Source: Burkholderiales bacterium
GTDB lineage: Bacteria > Pseudomonadota > Gammaproteobacteria > Burkholderiales > SG8-41
Assembly (NCBI GenBank): GCA_005800795.1
Contig: SYEN01000081.1
Coordinates: 1-11,254 of the forward strand
Direction of reading: 5' to 3'
Length of the DNA: 11,254 nt
Under the pieces are notes generated by a model that ran no database searches, had not been told where the DNA came from, and worked only from the letters and a program-made list of their open reading frames with translations. Positions 1-6,822 of the stretch are shown piece by piece. Within the stretch, counting starts at the first letter, position 1, and each line of letters opens with the position of its first letter. A program made the translations under genes and the position numbers.

Positions 1-1767
1 ACCAATGGCGGCGGCCCTGGCGTGATGGCAGCCGATGCGCTGTCGATGCGTGGCGGCAAACTGGCGGCACTGTCGCAAACCACCGTCGACCGGCTAAATG
101 CTGCGTTGCCCGCCACCTGGCCGCATGCGAATCCGGTGGATATCATCGGCGACGCGCCCGCCGCGCGTTACGTGGCCGCGCTGCAAGCCTTGCTCGAGGA
201 CTCCGGCAACGACGCTGTGCTGTACATGCACGTGCCCACCGCCATCTTGCCCGCTGCGGACATCGCGCGCGCCTGCGCGCCGCTTGCGGGCGGCAAACGC
301 GTGCTGGCGTGCTGGCTGGGTGCGGGCGCGGTCGCCGAGGCACGGCAGATTTTTGAGAGTGCAGGAATCCCTTGCTACGACACCCCCGAACAGGCGGTGC
401 AAGCCTTTCTGCAACTCGCCGCGTATCGCCGCAATCAGGAGCTCCTGATGCAAACACCACCAGCGGCACCCGCACATCTGGCCGCTGGCGCCCCCACGGC
501 GCGCCTTCTTGTGGACGAAGCACTGCGCGCAAGCCGCGAGTGGCTCACCGAAGCCGAAGCGCGTGGCGTGTTAAGCGCCTACGGCATACCCGTAGTGCGC
601 ACCGCGACGGCTGCCGATGCAGAAGACGCTGTCCGCGTGGCCAGCGGGATCGGATTTCCGGTGGCACTCAAAATTCTGTCGCCTCAGATCACACATAAAT
701 CCGATGTTGGCGGCGTAACACTCAATCTCGCCAGTGCCGAGGCCGTGCGCGAGGCCGCAAACGCCATGGCGCAACGCGTGCGCGAATTCGCACCGAACGC
801 GCAACTTGCCGGCTACACCGTGCAACAAATGGCCGTGAAGCCCAAGGCGCACGAAGTCATCGTCGGTGCGGCGGTGGATGCGGTTTTCGGCCCGGTGATT
901 CTGTTCGGCCAGGGAGGCGTGGCAGTCGAAGTGGTTGCCGACCGCGCCGTGGCGTTGCCGCCACTGAACACACTGCTCGCCAGCGAACTCATTTCGCGAA
1001 CACGCGTGGCGCGGCTGCTTGACGGCTACCGCGACCGTCCGCCAGCCGACCATGGCGCACTGCAACGCACGCTGGTTCAGGTCTCGCAAATGATGGTCGA
1101 TCTGCCCGCGATCACGGAAATCGACATCAACCCGTTGCTCGCGGATCAAAGCGGCGTGATCGTGCTTGATGCGCGCATCCGCGTCGCTTCAAATGCGCAG
1201 GACGGCACCCCGCGTCTGGCAATCCGCCCTTACCCGAACGAACTGGAGGAACGCGTCACGCTGCTCGGCCGCGAAATTCTGCTGCGCCCGATACGCCCTG
1301 AAGACGAGCCTCAGCACGCGCGCTTCCTGCAGCAAGTCGATGCAAATGATCTGCGCCTGCGCTTCTTTTACGCAGTGCGCGTCTTGCCGCACCCGCAGCT
1401 CGCGCGCTTCACGCAAATCGATTACGACCGCGAAATGGCTTTCGTCGCCAGCTTGAACGACGGAGAGCCCAATGCCGAAACCTGGGGAGTCGCGCGCGCC
1501 ATGACCGATCCTGACAATCGCCACGCCGAATTCGCGATCCTCGTGCGTTCCGATCTCAAAGGCCAGGGACTCGGTTCGTTGCTGATGAGAAAAATCATCG
1601 CCTATAGTCGTGCGCGCGGTACTGGCACCCTCACGGGTGCCGTGCTGCACGGCAATGAACGCATGCTGGCGCTGGCGCGCGATCTGGGCTTCACGGTTAC
1701 GCAGGGCAATGACGCGGGCATTGCGCAACTAACGCTAACACTCACGCCGGGCGGGTCGCCGCCATGA
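1..1767 (+). CDS. Pat-type acyl-CoA synthetase (ADP-forming)/GNAT acetyltransferase fusion, 5'-truncated by window edge
   Basis: The reading frame is open from base 1. Its first codons encode TNGGGPGVMAADAL, a conserved motif of the ADP-forming acetyl-CoA synthetase ligase domain, so the GTG at 22 is internal and the gene starts outside the window. About 588 C-terminal residues are visible, against roughly 900 in full-length relatives. Domain order is the rest of the succinyl-CoA-ligase-like domain (to about residue 160), an ATP-grasp_5 domain (about 175-400, with FPVALKILSPQITHKSDVGG and EIDINPLL) and a C-terminal GNAT domain (about 415-580) with acetyl-CoA-loop motif KGQGLGSLL. Family members are acyl-CoA-dependent protein lysine acetyltransferases, typically acting on acyl-CoA synthetases. 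The synthetase half is often catalytically inert and sensory, and its phosphohistidine region lies upstream of this window. The stop overlaps the next ATG (ATGA), suggesting translational coupling with the P-type ATPase. Confidence 0.93.
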   Translation, partial: TNGGGPGVMAADALSMRGGKLAALSQTTVDRLNAALPATWPHANPVDIIGDAPAARYVAALQALLEDSGNDAVLYMHVPTAILPAADIARACAPLAGGKRVLACWLGAGAVAEARQIFESAGIPCYDTPEQAVQAFLQLAAYRRNQELLMQTPPAAPAHLAAGAPTARLLVDEALRASREWLTEAEARGVLSAYGIPVVRTATAADAEDAVRVASGIGFPVALKILSPQITHKSDVGGVTLNLASAEAVREAANAMAQRVREFAPNAQLAGYTVQQMAVKPKAHEVIVGAAVDAVFGPVILFGQGGVAVEVVADRAVALPPLNTLLASELISRTRVARLLDGYRDRPPADHGALQRTLVQVSQMMVDLPAITEIDINPLLADQSGVIVLDARIRVASNAQDGTPRLAIRPYPNELEERVTLLGREILLRPIRPEDEPQHARFLQQVDANDLRLRFFYAVRVLPHPQLARFTQIDYDREMAFVASLNDGEPNAETWGVARAMTDPDNRHAEFAILVRSDLKGQGLGSLLMRKIIAYSRARGTGTLTGAVLHGNERMLALARDLGFTVTQGNDAGIAQLTLTLTPGGSPP

Positions 1768-2408
1768 CTGTTGGCGGCCTCACCAGCGCCGAGGCCGCCT
1801 CCCGCCTGCGGGCCGACGGCCCCAACACGCTCCCCGCCGCGCAGCGCCGCGGCTTCACTGGCATTGCACTGGACGTTGCACGCGAGCCGATGTTCCTGAT
1901 GCGGACCGGTGGCGCAGCAATTTACCTGCTGCTGGGTGATGTGCGCGAGGCGCTGGTGCTGGCAGCCTCGGTGCTGGTGGTAATGGGCATCACGGTAACG
2001 CAGGAGCGAAAAACCGAACGTGCGCTGGAAGCCTTGCGCGATCTTTCGAGCCCGCGCGCCCACGTCATCCGCGACGGTGTGCCGCAACGGATCGCCGGCG
2101 CGGACGTGGTACGCGGCGACCTGCTGCTTCTTGCCGAAGGCGACCGCGTGCCCGCCGATGCGCTGTTGCTGGAAGCGCGCGATCTGCACGTGGATGAATC
2201 GGTGCTGACGGGAGAAATAGACGCTGCCCCGAAAGCCGTTTTTCACCAAAAGCGGCAGATAGCCACTGTGATCGATATGCGCATGGGTAAGCACCACCGC
2301 GCTCAATTGCGCGGGCGCAAGCGGCGGGCGATCCCAATTGCGCAGTCGAAATTGTTTCAGGCCCTGAAACAGGCCGCAGTCAATCAGAACATTCGCCGTC
2401 CCCGCTGA
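1764..2408 (+). pseudogene. Truncated cation-transporting P-type ATPase (N-terminal fragment)
   Basis: Residues 1-151 (bases 1764-2216) match the N-terminus of a P2-type cation ATPase. They include the cation ATPase N-domain (LTSAEAASRLRADGPNTLP), two hydrophobic segments at about 43-58 and 62-80, and the start of the actuator domain with GDRVPAD and DESVLTGE. Immediately after TGE the ATPase homology stops. The last 63 codons read through the antisense of an MBL-fold gene and end at 2408. The phosphorylation site (DKTGT), the nucleotide-binding domain and the remaining transmembrane helices are all absent, against about 850-900 residues in intact relatives. Pumping is therefore impossible. 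The start is coupled to the preceding gene by ATGA overlap. The break coincides with the break of the MBL gene, so a single deletion or rearrangement is the simplest explanation. An assembly chimera is the alternative. Confidence 0.88.
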
Positions 2409-2471
2409 CAGCAGATACTTGGAACCGGTAACGGAGCCGGTCGCACCAAGGAAGGTGAGTTGTGGCGTCAT
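2217..2471 (-). pseudogene. Truncated MBL-fold metallo-hydrolase (RNA exonuclease-like), N-terminal fragment
   Basis: On the minus strand, 85 codons from ATG 2471 encode the N-terminus of a metallo-beta-lactamase-fold protein of the KH-less/CPSF-like RNA exonuclease group. It has TFLGATGSVTGSKYLL, then VLIDCGLFQG, then the zinc-binding signature HAHIDH at residues 63-68, followed by SGYLPLLVKNGFRG. Homology ends at GSVY (about 2217), where the antisense of the P-type ATPase begins. Family members are about 450 residues long, so the rest of the metal site, the beta-CASP domain and the C-terminal part are missing. An alternative in-frame ATG at 2498 has a better upstream AAGGGA. A perfect FNR box lies 71 bp upstream of base 2471, which suggests that the intact ancestor was an oxygen-regulated gene. 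Confidence 0.85.
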
Positions 2472-2541
2472 TTCGTGATGTTTGAACCCTGAGACCATGA
2501 GTCCCTTGGGCGCCAGATTGCGCCAGTGGCGGGAGTTCGCC

Positions 2542-2555
2542 TTGATGCAAATCAA
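2542..2555. promoter_or_regulatory. Perfect FNR/ANR box between the MBL remnant and the histidine kinase
   Basis: The sequence TTGATGCAAATCAA matches the consensus TTGAT-N4-ATCAA exactly. On the minus strand, a weak -10 candidate (CAATCT, 2515-2520) lies 21 nt downstream. That is the same spacing as in the other FNR promoter of this window, so the truncated MBL gene was probably the original target (start near 2508). The histidine kinase on the plus strand starts 99 bp away and could also be influenced. An Fnr-type regulator is encoded at 5932-6744. Confidence 0.8.
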
Positions 2556-2561
2556 TCCCCG

Positions 2562-2579
2562 GGCTTGGAATTTCAAGCC
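2562..2579. repeat. 18-bp near-perfect palindrome in the sensor kinase upstream region
   Basis: GGCTTGGAATTTCAAGCC consists of two 9-bp arms with a single mismatched pair. It lies 6 bp right of the FNR box and 75 bp before the preferred kinase start. It could be an operator for a dimeric regulator or an RNA hairpin. No T-tract follows, so it is not an intrinsic terminator. The function is unknown. Confidence 0.5.
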
Positions 2580-2597
2580 ATTTCTCGGACACGGCAA

Positions 2598-2633
2598 TTG
2601 TGAGTCACAAACAATTGCGGTATCGTGATTCAC
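2598..2633 (+). promoter_or_regulatory. Putative sigma-70 promoter overlaid by tandem GTGANTCAC palindromes
   Basis: Two 9-bp palindromes, GTGAGTCAC (2600-2608) and GTGATTCAC (2625-2633), share the pattern GTGA-N-TCAC with centres exactly 25 bp apart. The first is the core of the larger inverted repeat TTGTGA-G-TCACAA (2598-2610). TTGTGA (2598-2603) and TATCGT (2621-2626) form a plausible -35/-10 pair with 17-bp spacing. The palindromes would then cover the -35 and the edge of the -10, as expected for an operator. This arrangement argues that kinase translation begins downstream (2645 or 2654) and not at GTG 2600, which lies inside the first palindrome. The promoter itself is inferred. Confidence 0.45.
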
Positions 2634-2653
2634 ATTTAACCACGGTGTCTGCA

Positions 2654-3754
2654 ATGCACGATGAGCAACTGTACGGACGACTGGTGGCGGCAGCCAAGGA
2701 TGCCATTATCAGTATCGACGAACAGCAGAACATCGTGCTGTTCAACCCGGCAGCGGAGACGGTGTTTCGTTGTACGGCAAGCGATGTCATCGGCAAGCCA
2801 CTGGATCGCTTCGTGCCCGCCGCCCTTCGCGAGGCCCATCGTCGGCACATCGAAAACTACGGTGCACATGGCGACGCCACGCACGCGATGGGAGGGGCGC
2901 GTCTGCTCTCCGGCGTGCGCGCCGATGGTGAGGTGTTCCCTATCGAGGCCTCGATTTGCCGTGTGGACAGCCCCACCGGAAAGCTGTTCACAGTGATTCT
3001 GCGCGATATCACTGTGCGCGAACAGCTGGCGCGCGAGTTGCAGGCTTCGTTGCAGCAGCAAAAGCAGGCCGAGGCCGCGCTGCGTGAATCGCGCGACAGC
3101 CTGCGCGAACTGTCCTCGGCGTTGCAAGCCATACGCGAGGCGGAAAAGACCCGCATTGCGCGAGAATTGCATGATGAACTGGGGCAGATGCTGACCGCAC
3201 TAAAACTCAACGCCTCGGCCATTGCCGATGATCTGCAACCGAATCAAAGCGAACTCGCGCGGCGCACGCAGGACATGAAACTGTTGATCGACACCACCGT
3301 GCGTTCGGTCAGGCGTATTGCCGCCGATCTGCGGCCGGTGATGCTGGACAATCTGGGTCTCGCACCGACATTGGAATGGCTGACACAGGATTTCGAAAAG
3401 CGCTCGGGCATCTCCGTGGAATTGACCATGCCGGATGAAGACCTCGGCGCGAGCGGTGATGCCGCCACCGCCGTATTTCGCATCGTGCTGGAAGCGCTCA
3501 CAAACGTGGCGCGCCACGCAAAAGCAAGCCGCGTGCAGGTAGCGATTCTGCGTAAGGCAGGTAACGTGAGTGTGAGCGTAGCCGACAACGGAAAAGGCTT
3601 TAACGAAGACAGCGCACGCACGCGTTCGTTCGGCGTGCTGGGCATGCGCGAGCGTGCGTATGTGCTGGGCGGAGCGTTCGCGATTGACAGCGCTCCGGGC
3701 AAGGGCACGCGCGTGACGGCTACGATACCTGCGTTTGGCACCGTGGCGCCCTAG
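2654..3754 (+). CDS. Cytosolic PAS-domain sensor histidine kinase (NarL-type partner, HisKA_3)
   Basis: From ATG 2654 the protein has 366 residues. A PAS domain occupies about 5-120 (AKDAIISIDEQQNIVLFNPAAE through LRDIT). A glutamine- and arginine-rich helical linker, probably coiled coil, spans about 121-165. The HisKA_3 dimerisation box follows with phospho-accepting His173 in ELHDELGQ. The HATPase domain has the N box at N284, DNGKGF at 311-316 and FGVLGMRER at 326-334. No signal peptide or membrane helix is present, so it senses an internal signal, such as redox state or a small ligand, through the PAS domain. The frame is open back to GTG 2600, but that start would put promoter-like palindromes inside the gene. 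GTG 2645 is another option. The cognate regulator follows after 43 bp. The architecture matches NarL-family kinases; the signal is not readable from sequence. Confidence 0.92.
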   Translation: MHDEQLYGRLVAAAKDAIISIDEQQNIVLFNPAAETVFRCTASDVIGKPLDRFVPAALREAHRRHIENYGAHGDATHAMGGARLLSGVRADGEVFPIEASICRVDSPTGKLFTVILRDITVREQLARELQASLQQQKQAEAALRESRDSLRELSSALQAIREAEKTRIARELHDELGQMLTALKLNASAIADDLQPNQSELARRTQDMKLLIDTTVRSVRRIAADLRPVMLDNLGLAPTLEWLTQDFEKRSGISVELTMPDEDLGASGDAATAVFRIVLEALTNVARHAKASRVQVAILRKAGNVSVSVADNGKGFNEDSARTRSFGVLGMRERAYVLGGAFAIDSAPGKGTRVTATIPAFGTVAP

Positions 3755-3797
3755 TACCCTAGTGCCATGAAAAAACAATGATGAAGAAACCACAATC

Positions 3798-4442
3798 ATG
3801 ATCCGCATACTGGTGGCAGACGATCACACCATCGTACGCGAGGGCCTGAAACAGATCCTCGCCAAACAGACTGACATGGTGGTCGCAGGCGAGGCCGCCA
3901 ACGGCAACGACGTATTGCAAATGGTGCGCCGAGAGAACTGGGACGTGCTGGTCACCGACATGTCGATGCCAGGACGCAACGGCGTGGAATTGATCCGTCT
4001 GGCAAAGGAAGCACGGCCTGCGTTGCCGGTTCTGGTGTTGAGCATGTACGATGAATCGCAATACGCCGTGCGCGCCATGCGCGCGGGGGCGGCAGGCTAC
4101 ATCAACAAGGAAAGCGCCAGCGAACAACTGGTCAACGCCATTCGCACCGTCGCCGCTGGCGGGGTGCATGTATCCGCTGCCGTGGGTGCGGCACTACTGC
4201 AAACCGTGCACGGCAAACCGGCCACCGGCAAGTTGCCGCACGAGCAGCTCTCAAACCGCGAATTGCAGGTGCTGCAAATGATTGCAGCGGGCGGCACCGT
4301 GACGGAAATCGCGGGCAAGCTTCCTCTTAGTCCCAAAACCATTAGCACCCACAAGGCACGCCTGCTCGAGAAAATGCAAATGAGCAATCAGGCCGAACTG
4401 ATTCGCTATGCGATTGAACAGCGCTTGGTGGCAGGGAACTAG
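3798..4442 (+). CDS. LuxR/NarL-family two-component response regulator
   Basis: This 214-residue protein has a receiver domain at about 1-120 with acidic pair D8-D9, phosphoacceptor D54 (VTDMSMPG), S82 and invariant K104. A C-terminal LuxR-type helix-turn-helix lies at about 148-208 (LSNRELQVLQMIAAGG, then LSPKTISTHKARLLEKM). It is the expected partner of the preceding HisKA_3 kinase, and 43 bp separate the two genes, so they are probably cotranscribed. The start at 3798 is forced: the nearby ATG at 3781 is in another frame and stops at once. The Shine-Dalgarno sequence is weak (GATGAAGAAA), so some coupling to the upstream gene is possible. Target sites are unknown. The GTAGG-N6-CCTAC repeat upstream of fnr or the GTGANTCAC pair are candidates only by proximity. 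Confidence 0.93.
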   Translation: MIRILVADDHTIVREGLKQILAKQTDMVVAGEAANGNDVLQMVRRENWDVLVTDMSMPGRNGVELIRLAKEARPALPVLVLSMYDESQYAVRAMRAGAAGYINKESASEQLVNAIRTVAAGGVHVSAAVGAALLQTVHGKPATGKLPHEQLSNRELQVLQMIAAGGTVTEIAGKLPLSPKTISTHKARLLEKMQMSNQAELIRYAIEQRLVAGN

Positions 4443-4695
4443 CGACCTGAAACAAAACGTGTTCTCTCCTTTCGACCCTGCTTAGGTCAAACAATGGATT
4501 CGCTGCGCGCAGTGCACCCTGCGCACGGTAGAAAACTCCGGGAAAAAGTTAAAAAGTGGTCGTTCGTACTGGACGTAAGCCGTTGTTGACCGTAGTCGCA
4601 ATAAAAACAGCAGGCCTGACAAGTCATTTGGTTCGGCACGCTAAAACGTTATACAAGTTCCGGTCAATCACACAGGTAATCTACAGGAGAACACC

Positions 4696-5454
4696 ATGGG
4701 ACAACTGACAGGCAAAGTAGCGCTGGTTGCCGGCGCAGGACGGAATAACGGCAAAGCCATTTCGATGGCGTTTGCGCGCGAAGGTGCCGATCTGATCCTC
4801 GTTGCGCGGGAGAAAAAGGACGCGCTGACTGAAGTAGTTAAGGAATGCGAAAGCCTCGGCGCAAAAGTGCTGCCGATCATGGCCGACGTCAGCGATCACC
4901 CGCAAGTTGAGCGGCTGGTGCAACAGGGGATCGACCGTTTTGGCCAGATCGACGTGTTGATGAGTTGCGCTGGCCACCGTGCGCATCAGGATTTCTGGCA
5001 GATCAGCTACGAGGAATGGGACAAGACCTTGGCGGTCAATCTCAACGCCCTGTTTTATCTCGCCAAGGCCGTGGCGCCCTCGATGATGAAGCGCAAGTCG
5101 GGCAGCATCATCGCGCTTGGCGGTCAGGCCTCGGTCACCGCGCAGCCGCAGCGCGCGCACGTGATCGCATCCAAGCACGCGCTGTTTGGGCTTATCAAGG
5201 CTCTCGCACTCGAACTTGGCCCCTACAATGTGCGCGCCAATCTCATTGCGCTGATGACCATCGAAAACGTGCGCGCGAACCCGGAATGGTACGGCGCACA
5301 CACCGGACCCACCGAGGCCGAGCTGGCAGCAATTCCGCTAAAGCGTGCTGGCAAACCGCAGGAAGTCGCCAACGTGGCAGTTTTTCTTGCCTCTGAACAA
5401 TCATCTTACGTGACCGGGGATCGCATCCTCTGCGGCGGTGGAAAATATATATGA
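4696..5454 (+). CDS. SDR-family (short-chain dehydrogenase-like) protein lacking catalytic Tyr and Ser
   Basis: The 252-residue length, Rossmann fold order and C-terminal LASEQSSYVTGDRILCGGG are typical classical SDR features. AGGAG lies 6 nt before the ATG. The cofactor loop reads AGAGRNNGKA (12-21), with N in place of the middle Gly of TGxxxGxG. The NNAG motif is SCAG (90-93) and N115 is kept. The YxxxK motif is altered: K160 is present, but the Tyr position is V156 (codon GTG, 5161-5163) and the catalytic Ser position 13 residues earlier is G143. It probably still binds NAD(P) or an acyl/CoA-type ligand. Normal SDR oxidoreductase chemistry is unlikely unless H155 or another residue substitutes. 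It stands alone between the two-component pair and a non-coding gap. Fold assignment is firm; substrate and activity are unknown. Confidence 0.9.
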   Translation: MGQLTGKVALVAGAGRNNGKAISMAFAREGADLILVAREKKDALTEVVKECESLGAKVLPIMADVSDHPQVERLVQQGIDRFGQIDVLMSCAGHRAHQDFWQISYEEWDKTLAVNLNALFYLAKAVAPSMMKRKSGSIIALGGQASVTAQPQRAHVIASKHALFGLIKALALELGPYNVRANLIALMTIENVRANPEWYGAHTGPTEAELAAIPLKRAGKPQEVANVAVFLASEQSSYVTGDRILCGGGKYI

Positions 5455-5607
5455 CGCGATAGGCTTTAGGATCGTCCACGCCAAGACTGTCCGCAACGAT
5501 CGGACACAACTGCCCGCAAATGTATGCATGCGGAATCCGACAGAACCGAAGGGGCAGAAAATTGAGCCGCGGATAATCACGGGGAATCAGACAAACAAAA
5601 CACATTA

Positions 5608-5636
5608 GTAAGTTATTGTTTTTATTATTGAATTTA
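5608..5636 (-). repeat. AT-rich dispersed motif, copy 1 (divergent)
   Basis: On the minus strand this reads TTCAATAATAAAAACAATAA followed by CTTAC. Compared with the better copies it carries a 3-nt insertion. It lies about 20 nt beyond the stop of an unproven 81-codon minus-strand frame (5655-5900), which would fit the 3'-of-stop placement of the other copies if that frame is or was a gene. Confidence 0.45.
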
Positions 5637-5814
5637 TCAATGGCATTGAATCACTTATCCGCAATCGACCGCTAGTCGCTTGCAATGGATAGCCGTCTGA
5701 ATACGGTTCTCTATCGGTTCGTGATCGGCACTGGACTCGCACCACCAAAGCGCTTGGTCGAAAGCAATCCAGTGCTTCGACGATTCCATACCTGCAATTT
5801 CGCCCGCTTTCCTT

Positions 5815-5830
5815 GTAGGAATCCCCCTAC
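5815..5830. promoter_or_regulatory. GTAGG-N6-CCTAC inverted repeat upstream of fnr
   Basis: Perfect 5-bp arms flank AATCCC, centred about 110 bp before the fnr start. Its size and position fit an operator for a dimeric regulator, possibly the LuxR-type regulator encoded nearby, but nothing in the sequence proves this. Five-base arms also arise by chance. Confidence 0.3.
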
Positions 5831-5931
5831 CCCAGAGCACGTCTTCCCCCCACCCCATTAGCAGTACCCGCCGATACCGGCGCGGTCTCCCACGGCGCAC
5901 AGTAGAGCCGTCAAATCACGGGAGACCGCAA

Positions 5932-6744
5932 ATGTCCATCTCGCAGCATCAGACCGTAGTCGATTTCCGCCCTGCCACGGCCAGAATCAGTGCGCCGCCA
6001 CCTTCCCCGCGGCAACGCTGGGAGGCGCGCACGCAGGGTGCGGCTTGCGCCTTGTGTCACCTGAACACGCAGTGTCTGCCGGAAGGCATGGCGGCACCCG
6101 AACGGGCAGATTTCATGCGGTTGATCGCGCGGCACCGCAAGATCGCCACCGGCGCTGCGCTGTTTCGCGAGGGGGATGTTTTCGAGAACTTATATTTTGT
6201 CAAAACCGGCAGCATCAAGACGGTGATGCTGATGGACGATGGCCGCGAGCAGATCACCGGCTTTCATTTGCCGGGCGACATGCTGGGCTTGGACGCGATT
6301 AATGGCTGTGTGCACACCTGTGACGCGATTGCGCTGGACGATGCCCGCGTGTGCGCGCTCCCTTTCGCTCAGGTATCGCGTATGGGCCGGGACTGCGCGC
6401 CGGTGCAGGGTTATGTGCAGCACAAACTTGCCCGTGAGGTGGTACGTGAACAGCAGTTGATGCTGCTGCTCGGCCGCATGACGGCGGAGGAGCGTGTGGC
6501 GGCGTTTCTGCGCGATCTTGCCAACCGATTTGCCGAACGCGGCCAGTCACCAAATGAATTCACGCTGCCAATGGCGCGCGAGGAAATCGGCAATTACCTC
6601 GGCCTTACGCTGGAAACCGTCAGCCGGTACTTTTCGCGCTTAAAGCACGCCGGCGTGCTGAACGTGGATAACCGTCACATCCGCATCCGCGACGCGCGGC
6701 GCCTGGTGAGCGGCAGCGGCGCCATGACCGCAGCTGGCGCGTGA
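5932..6744 (+). CDS. fnr: Fnr/Anr-type oxygen-sensing transcription regulator (Crp/Fnr family)
   Basis: The 270-residue protein has all hallmarks of a [4Fe-4S] Fnr. The N-terminal cysteine cluster is C39-x2-C42-x5-C48, and the fourth ligand is C141 in ARVCALPF, equivalent to E. coli C122. The cyclic-nucleotide-binding-like fold spans about 65-165 (LFREGDVFENLYFVKTGSIK, HLPGDMLGLDAI). A long dimerisation helix follows, then a winged helix with recognition helix ETVSR (E228, S231, R232), which predicts TTGAT-N4-ATCAA sites. Two perfect sites of this kind occur in the window. The start is supported by GGGAG 7 nt upstream. The N-terminal extension before the cysteines is about 20 residues longer than in E. 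coli Fnr. Three additional cysteines (C126, C130, C155) have no assigned role. In low oxygen the dimer would activate genes; cluster loss in air would inactivate it. Confidence 0.95.
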   Translation: MSISQHQTVVDFRPATARISAPPPSPRQRWEARTQGAACALCHLNTQCLPEGMAAPERADFMRLIARHRKIATGAALFREGDVFENLYFVKTGSIKTVMLMDDGREQITGFHLPGDMLGLDAINGCVHTCDAIALDDARVCALPFAQVSRMGRDCAPVQGYVQHKLAREVVREQQLMLLLGRMTAEERVAAFLRDLANRFAERGQSPNEFTLPMAREEIGNYLGLTLETVSRYFSRLKHAGVLNVDNRHIRIRDARRLVSGSGAMTAAGA

Positions 6745-6822
6745 CATCCCGATTTTGTGCAGTGTCCTTGTGTACCAAACCAAACGCAGTTCCCTCAAAC
6801 CCAAGCAAGTGAAAGGAACATC

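Larger units (their letters stand above)
5455..5931. other. 477-bp intergenic region without a convincing gene
   Basis: No open frame here resembles a known protein. A minus-strand frame of 81 codons (5655-5900) and a plus-strand frame of 58 codons (from 5685) have no recognisable motifs. The stretch holds a 6-bp hairpin TGTCCG-N7-CGGACA (5488-5506), an AT-rich motif copy (5608-5636), an ATTGA-N5-TCAAT inverted repeat near 5627-5641, and a GTAGG-N6-CCTAC repeat (5815-5830). The last 100 bp should contain the fnr promoter. There is no canonical FNR box: TTGA and TCAA near 5630 are separated by 5 nt, not the required 6. Confidence 0.6.

Noticed and set aside
2600..2653. N-terminal extension of the kinase from GTG 2600
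   Set aside because: The stretch overlaps the promoter-like hexamers and both GTGANTCAC palindromes, has no ribosome-binding site, and adds residues before the normal PAS start.
1602..2654. Long 350-codon minus-strand frame
   Set aside because: Only the part at 2217-2471 is real MBL sequence. The rest is antisense of the ATPase and Pat genes or upstream non-coding DNA.
4628..4655. TTGGTT-16-TATACA promoter for the SDR gene
   Set aside because: The -35 matches only 3 of 6 positions and the spacing is short. A promoter is needed somewhere in 4443-4695 but cannot be placed with confidence.
5627..5641. FNR box near ATTGAATTTATCAAT
   Set aside because: The TTGA and TCAA half-sites are separated by 5 nt instead of 6, so it does not fit the Fnr consensus.
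5655..5900. 81-codon minus-strand frame as a gene
   Set aside because: No recognisable motif or clear ribosome site. The only hint is the AT-rich motif 20 nt past its stop, which is too little to call it.
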